A DNA stretch of 64,000 bases from Nosema muscidifuracis (Eukaryota > Microsporidia > Nosematidae): the NCBI GenBank assembly GCA_028335825.1, contig JAIOKI010000025.1, positions 264,751 through 328,750 on the forward strand, written 5' to 3'. Positions within the stretch are counted from its first letter, which is position 1. Every line of letters begins with the position of its first letter. The position numbers and the translations under genes are program-made. The notes beneath the pieces were generated by a model. The model had not been told where the DNA came from. It ran no database searches and saw nothing but the letters and a program-made list of their open reading frames with translations. Of the stretch, positions 19,395-27,361 are shown piece by piece.

Positions 19395-21113
19395 TTAGTA
19401 AAGATGGGCATCCCCAAGGAAATCTTCATAATTCTCATATAATTTAACATTCCTTTCATGAAATCCAATAATTTTATCAAATCCTTTCAAAAATTCAAAA
19501 TTGTGTAAAATCAAAAGAACTGTCTTATCTCCTAATCTTGTAAAAACATTCTTAATTAATTCTTTCTCAGCTACTTTATCTAAATTGGCTGTAGGTTCAT
19601 CAATCAAAAATATATCTCCATCTTTAATAACACCCCTCATAAAACTAACTTGTTGTTTTTGTCCACCGGAAAGGAACTTACCACTTTCCCCCACGTTAGT
19701 CATGTATCCTTCTTCTAATTTAGAAAATAAATCATGAGTATTAAACTCAAGACATAATTTTTTAATTTCTTGATTAGTAATCTTCTTATTTGAATACTTA
19801 AGATTGTCTAGTACTGTTCCTTCTATAATATAAGCATTCTGTGGTATATAAGAAATAAGATTACGTTGAGATGTTACAGAAATATCCAACATGTTATTAT
19901 TATCAATTATTACTTCTCCTTCATAATCATAAAATCTAAGTAATGTTTTTATTAGAGTACTCTTTCCACTACCATTTTTACCAACTATTGCAACTTTATC
20001 TCCTTTATTAATAATCAAATTTAATTTATCAATTAATAAATTATCTTTCATATATAACGAAAAATCTTTAAATTGAATTTTATCTGTAAATACTTGTAAA
20101 TCTCTTCCTTCATTATTATTATCAAGATGTTGTCCTACTAAATAATTGTCATTAACATCAGTATATGTTTGAATAAATTTTAAAATTTCTTTTCCAAATT
20201 TATCCATATTTCCTCTTAAGCTTAAAAATTGCTTATGATATAATGACAAATTAGCAAATGTATTCAAGTATGAAAATCCTTTACTATTAATTACCATATA
20301 TAATATTATACTATTTGGTATTACCAGTATAAGTACTTGAATAAATTTTGTTATATTACAAACAGTCTCAAAATAGAACCAAGAGATTTCTACACTACTA
20401 CATTTTTTGTTAAGTTTGTCTATCTCAAGTGTGTCATTATTATATGCTTTTATTACGTCATAATTATTAAGTATTCCATATATTCTGTTAGAACATTCGT
20501 TATAATCCATATTAGCTTTAGTTCTTCTTTTATATATTTCAAATGAGATAACTACACAGAATAATACATAGATAATTAAAACACATAAATTAAAAAGCAT
20601 TAGTGATGTACCGAGTCTCTCTGCTATAACTTTATAAATAACGAATATACCGATAAAATTTGAGTAAACATTCATTATAAGTAATTCTATAAAATCTATA
20701 ATTCCTTTTGTTCTTCTTTCTACTAAAGTATGAATCTTTCCAGATCCCAAGCTATGATAATCTCCATGATGTAGCATTATATATTCTTTGATATGTATCT
20801 TGAAACTTGAAACGACAGTACTTTGTAAATAGAAAGAAAATATACATTCACTGAATAGAGTAAGTGCATAATGAGAAACTGTGTATAACAAGTAGAGTGA
20901 AATGAGATATCCCGGTGATTCTTGTTTAATATCGTTTACTAAGTAAACTTCTAGATTATTTACTGATATAATTATATAACTATGTAAAGCTGCTGATAAA
21001 TATATTAATATAATAATCGGTATAATGTATATCTTAAACATTGGATTAAGAAAGAAATACTTAAAAACCAAATCATAGATAAAATTATTCGCGGTGACTT
21101 TCTTTCGTAACAT
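19395..21113 (-). CDS. ATM1-like half ABC transporter
   Basis: A 572-residue half transporter of the ABCB type, with an N-terminal membrane domain of about six helices (about residues 25-310) and a C-terminal nucleotide-binding domain. Walker A is GKNGSGKST (about 378-386), the signature is LSGGQKQQ (about 482-489), and Walker B is IFLIDEP with the following D-loop (about 500-512). The H-loop histidine is in LILHNFEF. In the membrane domain, GSGKIHTLVERRTKGI resembles the substrate-cavity region of ATM1/ABCB7, which exports a glutathione-linked sulfur compound from mitochondria for cytosolic iron-sulfur cluster assembly. In microsporidia such transporters are assigned to mitosomes, but other half transporters exist, so the substrate is inferred. 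CCCC lies eight bases before the ATG. Confidence 0.82.
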   Translation of the reverse strand: MLRKKVTANNFIYDLVFKYFFLNPMFKIYIIPIIILIYLSAALHSYIIISVNNLEVYLVNDIKQESPGYLISLYLLYTVSHYALTLFSECIFSFYLQSTVVSSFKIHIKEYIMLHHGDYHSLGSGKIHTLVERRTKGIIDFIELLIMNVYSNFIGIFVIYKVIAERLGTSLMLFNLCVLIIYVLFCVVISFEIYKRRTKANMDYNECSNRIYGILNNYDVIKAYNNDTLEIDKLNKKCSSVEISWFYFETVCNITKFIQVLILVIPNSIILYMVINSKGFSYLNTFANLSLYHKQFLSLRGNMDKFGKEILKFIQTYTDVNDNYLVGQHLDNNNEGRDLQVFTDKIQFKDFSLYMKDNLLIDKLNLIINKGDKVAIVGKNGSGKSTLIKTLLRFYDYEGEVIIDNNNMLDISVTSQRNLISYIPQNAYIIEGTVLDNLKYSNKKITNQEIKKLCLEFNTHDLFSKLEEGYMTNVGESGKFLSGGQKQQVSFMRGVIKDGDIFLIDEPTANLDKVAEKELIKNVFTRLGDKTVLLILHNFEFLKGFDKIIGFHERNVKLYENYEDFLGDAHLY

Positions 21114-22006
21114 CTCTTAGAGGGGTAAAAAAAAATGAATTAAAAATGAAAAAAAAATATTAACTGAGTTATCTTAAATTGATAACTATAACGTAATATT
21201 TATGAATAATTTCTATAGGAGAAATATATTTTATAAACTATATTACGTGTAAAAAAGATTAAAATATAAATTAACAGATTAATTTTTAATAATTTAATTA
21301 AAATAAATGTTAACAGATTAAATTTAGATCAATAAGTTAATTAAAATATCAAAAAAAATTTATAAAAAATTACATTAACGAATCAAATTGAGAGTTATAA
21401 TTTACAAAAAAAAATTTTAATTTTAAATAATTCCCTCGCTTTTTAATTTCAATATAACTCAAATTTGACAGTTTTATTAAAATCTATTTAAAGTTGTTTT
21501 CTTTATTTCTAAAATGTATCACTTTTACCCCTTTAAATAATATTATTTTTACATAATAATCTATAAATTAAAATTTACACGTTATTAAATTTTTAATAAA
21601 TATTAAAATTTATTTATTTTTTATTCGTTATAAAATTAATGTTTAATAAATTATATTTGAACATTCGTATATAATTTAGTGTTTGATGTTTTATTTTTTA
21701 TTCGTTATAAATAAAAATTTGTTATATCTTATTTGATTTTAATATTCGTATAAAAATTTGTTATATCTTATTTAATTTTAATATTCGTATATAAATAAAA
21801 ATTTGTTATATTTTATTTAATTTAAATTTCGTTAAAATTGAATATTAAAAATATTTATTTGATTTAATTTTTTTATATTTGTTTGTTTGTTGAATTTAAT
21901 TAAAAGATTGCTGTATTAATTTTTAATTTTAAAGCTATACTATCTATTATAAAAATTTTATAAATAATTCAAAAAAATTTAAAAAATTTATTTGTTGGAT
22001 CTATAT
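21114..22006. other. Gene gap with a short tandem repeat
   Basis: The gap is very AT-rich and holds no gene. From about 21705 to 21830 it contains three to four copies of a unit beginning AAATTTGTTATATCTTATTT and ending in AATATTCGTATA. An isolated TTTTACCCC tract at about 21526-21532 resembles the start motif but no reading frame follows it. Confidence 0.6.
21122..21125 (-). promoter_or_regulatory. CCCC start-proximal motif of the ABC transporter
   Basis: ACCCC lies just upstream of the ATG at 21113. Confidence 0.65.
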
Positions 22007-23017
22007 TTAAAGCCATCCTTTTCCGAAATTAAGACCTCCAGATGAACGACGGTTTCTTAAACCCCTATTTGGATTTCTCCTTGAACCTCTTCTTGAATTA
22101 TTAGATGAATCTTCAGGACTATCATCTACCAAATCGATATTATCATCTGTAGAACTAATAGAATTTTGGGAAGTATCTCCTTCAGATGTTCCGGATACAC
22201 TTCTTCGCGCTCTTGGTATAACATTTCTGTTATGTCCATCTTTCTGAGCGTGAAGTCTGTTAGCATCGTTAATTATAGAAAATTTACCCATTGTAGGATC
22301 AACTACAGCTGAAGCTTTATTCACAGGAGCATTTGCATAGAATGAAGCTATTAGATCAGGATTACTAGACAAACTCTCCATAGGACTTTCGTTATTAGGT
22401 CTTTCATGTAATAATGCATTTCTTTTTTGCATATCTCCTTCTTTAAGAGCTGCCATTCTGATATCATTTAATCGTTGTAATTCAAGTTTATCATGTTCAA
22501 CGAATCCCAAAGAATGTGGTGTTACAGCTATAATAGGCATAATATCTTTAACAAGTTCTTCTTTTGGTGAATGCAATATCATATCAATTTCCTCTTTTTG
22601 TTTTTGAAGTAGACTAGCTTTAGCTAATTTTTCTTCGGTTTCTAACTGTTTAATCTTATGCATAAACATTGAAGCTGAATGCTTAGCAGCAAGACTTTCT
22701 TTAGCTGAAACAAGAGCACCGACTTTCATTTCAATAATCTGCTGATCAAAACTTTTGGCTGTACCTCCTTTTAAAGCATTAGTCAAAGTTGGTACTGATG
22801 TATAAGCTTTACCATCCCCTTTATGTAAGACATCTTCTGTAATAACCATAGCTTTTAATCCAGTATCTCCAAGATGATGGTGTACTGCCGATCCACCAGC
22901 TCCACTTCCATTATTAATAGGAGATTCTCTTACTACATGTCCACTAGAAGGATTTCTACCTAGTCCCAAAAATCTTGAGCATATAGTAATTTTTATAAAG
23001 ATAACGAGAAAAATCAT
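22007..23017 (-). CDS. Secreted protein with basic Ser/Arg-rich tail, possible spore protein
   Basis: A 336-residue protein with a signal peptide (about residues 1-14). A Gly/His-rich start (NNGSGAGGSAVHHHLGD) leads into an Ala/Lys/Glu-rich, probably helical middle (about 80-200) and a Ser/Asp/Asn-rich stretch. The last 30 residues are strongly basic (repeated RRGSRR, RGLRNRRSSGG). Its alanine, glycine and proline content and visibly higher GC set it apart from neighbouring genes. That is typical of a highly expressed or structural gene in AT-rich microsporidia. A spore wall or polar tube role is possible, and basic Arg clusters occur in known spore wall proteins. I cannot match it to any named PTP or SWP. 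Confidence 0.8.
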   Translation of the reverse strand: MIFLVIFIKITICSRFLGLGRNPSSGHVVRESPINNGSGAGGSAVHHHLGDTGLKAMVITEDVLHKGDGKAYTSVPTLTNALKGGTAKSFDQQIIEMKVGALVSAKESLAAKHSASMFMHKIKQLETEEKLAKASLLQKQKEEIDMILHSPKEELVKDIMPIIAVTPHSLGFVEHDKLELQRLNDIRMAALKEGDMQKRNALLHERPNNESPMESLSSNPDLIASFYANAPVNKASAVVDPTMGKFSIINDANRLHAQKDGHNRNVIPRARRSVSGTSEGDTSQNSISSTDDNIDLVDDSPEDSSNNSRRGSRRNPNRGLRNRRSSGGLNFGKGWL

Positions 23018-24043
23018 TTATTGTACAGATATGTTTTTTTTATATCTTTATATGTCAGTGTTTCATTTTTGACCAATGATTTTATTAAGGTTTAAGAATA
23101 TGTAAGAAATAGAGTTGAATATTTGTAAAAAAATTTTAAAATTCTAAAAATGAGTAAGAATTTGTTTTATTATTATATTGATACTGGTTCAATAATCTAT
23201 AAAGATTATTTGAAATTAACTTTGATTTTATTTTTCATATATTTACAATGTAAGATATCTAAAACAGTTTGTTTAATTTATAAGAAATGAATAGTATTGG
23301 ATATTTATCCGGATATATTGATAAAAAAATTTTTAGTAAATCTTGTGTTTTTATTGGATACGTTCAATCAATAATCACGATTGATAATTTTGTTTGATTA
23401 TAAACAAATAATCAAACAAAATATTAAAATAATAAAAACTATAAGTACGTTTTTAAGTATAAACAAAATATATTTATATCATTACATTATACAAATAATC
23501 AATTTATAAAAACCAATCACCTCATTTAAATATTTCTATTATTGTAATTTTTTGATAAAATAAACAATAAATGTTAAACATATCAGTCACTTTTTTCATA
23601 AGAAATAAAAATAATTTTTATAAAAATGTCATGCTTAACAGAAAAATATATTCAGATTTGCTTTTGTAAAATAAATTTTTAATTAAAAAAATATTTTCTG
23701 TTATATTTACATTAAATAATAATTGTTGTATGAGATAACTTCTTCTATTAAAATAGAATATTATACCATAGTTTTTATTATACTACAGATATGAAATATG
23801 AATTAAGTATTTAAAATATTTAAATAAAAAAATGATTTCAAATAATCCAAAAATCAAAACCTGTTTTTACATATCATTTTTTAAAATTATTATCTTTTTA
23901 TTTGAGTAATATAAAAAAATAAATGATAATTTTTATTTTTTTATTATTTAAGAAACTGACCAATGAATGTAATCCTTAACATTTTGTATCAAATCTGTAT
24001 CACTCATAAAACAAAATAAAAAGAAAAATGAAATGATTTTTTC
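23018..24043. other. Gene gap with a strong inverted repeat
   Basis: No convincing gene is visible. A 34-codon plus-strand ORF from about 23288 (MNSIGYLSGYID) is too short to support. A perfect 14-bp inverted repeat lies at 23387-23422, and a weaker one (ATCAAT/ATTGAT) just before it. Confidence 0.5.
23387..23422. repeat. Perfect 14-bp inverted repeat, 8-nt loop
   Basis: The arms ATTTTGTTTGATTA and TAATCAAACAAAAT are exact reverse complements, separated by TAAACAAA. It could form a hairpin in RNA or DNA. No flanking gene makes it an obvious terminator. Confidence 0.7.
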
Positions 24044-24322
24044 ATGAAAGTACCATTAATAGTTTATATAATATCAGTCTTAGGAAGATACTTAGCAACA
24101 AAGAGAGTATCTTCTATAAAAAAATGGAATGATAAGAAAGAAGAAGATTCACCTCATCCACTTGTTCAAGAATTTTTATTATCCAAAGAAATAGATGAAA
24201 AGACTAGGAAAGAGTTATTAAGACCTATCACACATAAAAACTTTCATAATCCTAATATACCATTGTTTGAACCTTATAAATTATCTGAGAGACAGCAAGA
24301 TGTTCTACTATCACATGATTAA
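24044..24322 (+). CDS. Small secreted or anchored protein, 92 residues
   Basis: The protein opens with a hydrophobic signal (MKVPLIVYIISVLGRYL), followed by a basic stretch (ATKRVSSIKK) and a charged, Pro-containing body with segments such as SPHPLVQEF, THKNFHNPNIPLFEPYK and ending SERQQDVLLSHD. The composition is coding-like and unlike the surrounding AT-rich DNA. No family is recognised. The signal could be a cleaved signal peptide or a single membrane anchor. Confidence 0.7.
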   Translation: MKVPLIVYIISVLGRYLATKRVSSIKKWNDKKEEDSPHPLVQEFLLSKEIDEKTRKELLRPITHKNFHNPNIPLFEPYKLSERQQDVLLSHD

Positions 24323-24369
24323 ATATATTTTATTTTATATTATCTTACATTGAATTTGATATAATATTT

Positions 24370-24520
24370 TTTAAAATTCATTATTAGAATCTATTATTTA
24401 ATTACTGAGTAACACTACATAAATATAATCTCTTATAAGATGGTTGAGATGAAGAAAATTTATTAGTTAATTATTGAGTAACACTACATAAATATAAAAT
24501 AAAGATAATCTCTTATAATA
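24370..24520. repeat. Two-copy repeat in the gap after the 92-residue gene
   Basis: Two copies share TTAATTA-TGAGTAACACTA followed by CATAAATATA and, a little later, ATCTCTTATAA. The period is roughly 90 bp. No gene is present between 24323 and 24729. Confidence 0.65.
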
Positions 24521-24721
24521 TAATTTAAATAATGTGTTAACAAAGAGTACATAGCAGAGTCAAAGAATATATAAAATCAAAATTAATAAATGACTCTTTA
24601 AAGTTAAAGAAATAGAAAAAAGTAAAAAAATATTTTATTTTATATTTTAATTAATTATTATTCTATTTGATTTAATCACTCTCTTTAAAATATTTAAAAT
24701 AATTTAGATAAATTAATATAT

Positions 24722-24725
24722 CCCC
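24722..24725 (+). promoter_or_regulatory. CCCC motif before the 47-residue mini-gene
   Basis: CCCC lies four bases before the ATG at 24730. This is the main support that the tiny ORF behind it is a real gene. Confidence 0.65.
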
Positions 24726-24729
24726 TTAA

Positions 24730-24873
24730 ATGATATTTTTATACATTTTTTCTATTCTTTGTAGTCAGAATATTCCAACAGATATTAATGAAGATATTAA
24801 GAAGAAAATACAGCAGATGTATCAAATTAGTCCTAGTGTGACTAAAGAAATAGAAGATATTCTTAAAAAATAA
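24730..24873 (+). CDS. Secreted mini-protein, 47 residues
   Basis: A tiny ORF with a clean signal peptide (MIFLYIFSILCS, cleavage plausible after the serine) and a 35-residue charged helix-like mature peptide that ends EIEDILKK. A CCCC start motif lies immediately upstream. The mature peptide is rich in Gln, Lys, Ile and Asp (QNIPTDINEDIKKKIQQMYQ) and has coding-like periodicity. No family is recognised; it could be an exported peptide. Confidence 0.6.
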   Translation: MIFLYIFSILCSQNIPTDINEDIKKKIQQMYQISPSVTKEIEDILKK

Positions 24874-25113
24874 TTAAAATTTTATGATGAGTCACTTTTT
24901 TGAAATTTAAGTCTTTAGAACAAAAATAATAAAATCTAATTTAAAAAATATTATTATTTAATAAAATTTTCTTCAAAATTAAATAAATTTTTTTTTCTTA
25001 TTTTTTCATTTTTTTTTCTTTACCCCAATTTATAAATGATAAGAGCAATAAATTTTATAATTTTGTTGTCTCAGACATTTATGACATTTTTAAATAATAT
25101 TTTATAGCATAAA

Positions 25114-25116
25114 CCC
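25114..25116 (+). promoter_or_regulatory. CCC start-proximal motif of the 134-residue gene
   Basis: ACCC four bases before the ATG at 25121. Confidence 0.6.
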
Positions 25117-25120
25117 ATAA

Positions 25121-25525
25121 ATGCACTTAGAAAATAAAATAAGAGAAAATAATGAAGATGGTCTTCCTGCTGATACAAGAAGTGAGATCAAGCAGATATC
25201 GTATATCGATATAAACAATAAGAAGTACAGGCTAGTATATACAAAATCTACTGGTGCTAATCTTACTAGAGATATTTTAAAAATAGAAATTAATTATAAT
25301 CTTGAAGATATTATTTATCATATTAAAGATATTTTAGATACAGAGAAGTACAAAAGAATACATTTGTATACCAAATATAAGTATTTTGTACAACTTAGTG
25401 ATAAGATTAATGAAATATACAATGTACTCAATATTTCTAAATATAAAATTAATTTTGCTTATGTTAGTAAGAAATATAAAGAAGATGATTATTTATTAGT
25501 GTATGATATAATATGGACAGAATAA
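25121..25525 (+). CDS. Small soluble protein of unknown function
   Basis: A 134-residue protein without signal peptide or membrane segment. It alternates strands and helices (KQISYIDINNKKYRLVYTKS, then KIEINYNLEDIIYHIKDIL, then KRIHLYTKYKYFVQLSDKI) and is probably a compact alpha/beta domain. The layout faintly recalls Alba/Pop7-like RNA-binding proteins, but I see no diagnostic motif and do not assign it. The start is supported by an upstream ACCC. Confidence 0.7.
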   Translation: MHLENKIRENNEDGLPADTRSEIKQISYIDINNKKYRLVYTKSTGANLTRDILKIEINYNLEDIIYHIKDILDTEKYKRIHLYTKYKYFVQLSDKINEIYNVLNISKYKINFAYVSKKYKEDDYLLVYDIIWTE

Positions 25526-25539
25526 AGATTGAGAAGAAT

Positions 25540-25700
25540 TTTATTGCAATTATTAGATGAACAATTATAAGATGTATTGAAAAAAAATTTATTTTAATTA
25601 ATAAAGGAACAATTTAAAACATATTGAAAAAAAATTTAATTGCTATTATTAGAAGAACAATTTTAATACATATTGAAAGAAATATTAAGAAAATACAAAA
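25540..25700. repeat. Degenerate tandem repeat, unit about 70 bp
   Basis: Two to three imperfect copies contain GAACAATT, then ACATATTGAAAAAAAATTTA, then TTGCTATTATTAGA. They lie between the 134-residue gene and the Sel1 gene. Confidence 0.65.
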
Positions 25701-25716
25701 TTTAAGAATTATTTTA

Positions 25717-25816
25717 ATTTAGAATAATTATAAATTAACAACAGAGACACTATTTTCTTATATTAAAAAAGACTGTTGATTAATTTAAAATAATTATAAA
25801 TTAACAACAGTAACAC
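25717..25816. repeat. Duplication that includes the 3' end of the Sel1 gene
   Basis: Two copies of about 35 bp (core AATAATTATAAATTAACAAC followed by AG-GACAC or AGTAACACC) are spaced about 75 bp apart. The second copy contains the stop codon and last codons of the Sel1-repeat gene. The first is a diverged copy downstream of it. Confidence 0.75.
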
Positions 25817-26958
25817 CATCTTTTTCTTTTATAAGAAGGTCCTTGATTATCTAAATTAATTTGTACTCTCAATTCATTTTTCTTAAAATCAGCTTGTTTA
25901 TTACCTAGTTTAGATGCTATCGTATACCACCATAAAGATAAAACTCTACTTTTTTTTACTCCATAACCCCATTCAGCAAATTCAGCTACTGAACAAGCTC
26001 CTTCAGGATGACCTCTTATAGCAGATTGTAAAGCATAAAAAAATGATTGACTATAATTTCTTGATACTAAACCTTCTACCCCTGTAAATAGAAATTTAGA
26101 TAGAATATATTGAGCATCCATATGTCCATTATCAGCAGCCTTCTTATAATATTCTAAAGCTAATTTAATATTTAAATCTCTAAATAAAGATCCTGTCTCA
26201 TAACATTTACCCACTCTATATTGTGAATTAGGACATCCTAATCTAGCCCCTCGTTCATACATCCTAAATGCATAATCATCATCTGCTTCTATTTCATCAC
26301 AATAATTTTGTGACTCATAGACCTGACCAAGATCATAATAAGGAAAAGGATAAACATCAGAAGCCTTTTGACTAGCTAATTTAAGATAAAACATTCCCGT
26401 ATCAAAATCTTTTTTACTATTCAATTCACCTCTTAAAAGAATAGATCCATAAGTGTGCATACCATATATACATCCCAATTTAGCAGCACATCTATAAAAA
26501 TATAAAGCTTTTGTATATCCTTCTTTCTCTCCCATGACTTTTTCATAAGCCTGTGCCAATCTGTAAGTCCCAAATTTATTATTCTGTTTAGCTGCTACAA
26601 TATAATAATTAAAAGCATTCTTCTGATTAATAGATATACCAAATAGACCTATCTCATAAGTCAGTCCAAGATAAACATGTGCTTCACTTGATAATTTTCT
26701 GTTAGTGAGTACTGCTGCCATTTTTATAAGAAATTCTAAGAAATATGCATTGAATTCTCTTATAAATTTCTGAGTTTGTTTATCTATTTTAAGTGGGTTT
26801 ATGTTAAGAATAAATCTTTTAGAATTTATTCCACCACTTTCTATAGAAATGACGTATTCTTTAAGAAATTTGAATACATCATTTGGATCATTCTTCTGTT
26901 TAAGTTGTATAAAGCTGTCTTGAAATTTTTTATCAAATATTGTAAATTTATTGTACAT
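25801..26958 (-). CDS. Sel1-repeat protein, SKT5/CHS4-like chitin synthase activator
   Basis: A 385-residue protein built of Sel1-like repeats from about residue 90 to 365, for example AHVYLGLTYEIGLFGI, GTYRLAQAYEKV and DAQYILSKFLFTGVEG. The order and linkers resemble fungal Skt5/Chs4, which binds and localises chitin synthase at the plasma membrane. That would fit chitin deposition in the microsporidian endospore. Skt5 proteins end in a farnesylated CaaX box. This protein instead ends RKRWCYCC, a basic run followed by a double-cysteine terminus. A -CC or -CxC end is the kind geranylgeranylated in Rab proteins, so membrane attachment through lipid is plausible. No CCC motif was seen upstream. 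Confidence 0.8.
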   Translation of the reverse strand: MYNKFTIFDKKFQDSFIQLKQKNDPNDVFKFLKEYVISIESGGINSKRFILNINPLKIDKQTQKFIREFNAYFLEFLIKMAAVLTNRKLSSEAHVYLGLTYEIGLFGISINQKNAFNYYIVAAKQNNKFGTYRLAQAYEKVMGEKEGYTKALYFYRCAAKLGCIYGMHTYGSILLRGELNSKKDFDTGMFYLKLASQKASDVYPFPYYDLGQVYESQNYCDEIEADDDYAFRMYERGARLGCPNSQYRVGKCYETGSLFRDLNIKLALEYYKKAADNGHMDAQYILSKFLFTGVEGLVSRNYSQSFFYALQSAIRGHPEGACSVAEFAEWGYGVKKSRVLSLWWYTIASKLGNKQADFKKNELRVQINLDNQGPSYKRKRWCYCC

Positions 26959-27177
26959 GGTGGTTTTAGAATAAATCTACTTATACTATATAAATTAACC
27001 AATCTTATTTAAGATCTCCTTTTAGTGGACTTAATTAAACTTTTATCCTTTTTTTTAAATTAAAAAAACCAAAGTTTTATCTATTGTAAGGAAAATAATT
27101 ACAAAATTTCATTTATTATTAGCCTAATAATATTTAAATTTATTTTGTATCCTTTTTATAGCAATAAAATAAAGATG

Positions 27178-27358
27178 AAATTTCAAGATAAACATATTCT
27201 TGACAAATTATAAAAATGAAATTTCAAGATAAGCTTAGTTTCGACAAATTATAAAAATGAAATTTCAAGATAAGCTTAGTTTCGACAAATTATAAAAATG
27301 AAATTTCAAGATAAGCTTAGTTTCGACAAATTATAAAAATGAAATTTTAAGAAAAATT
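27178..27358. repeat. Exact 41-bp tandem repeat, four copies plus a partial one
   Basis: The unit begins AAATTTCAAGATAAGCTTAG and ends AAATTATAAAAATG. Copies start at 27178, 27219, 27260 and 27301. The last three are identical and the first differs at a few bases. A partial copy runs into the aminopeptidase stop codon. It is the cleanest minisatellite in the window. Confidence 0.92.
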
Positions 27359-27361
27359 ATT

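Noticed and set aside
23387-23422. Transposon terminal repeat
   Set aside because: The arms are separated by only eight bases, so it is a hairpin rather than the two ends of an element.
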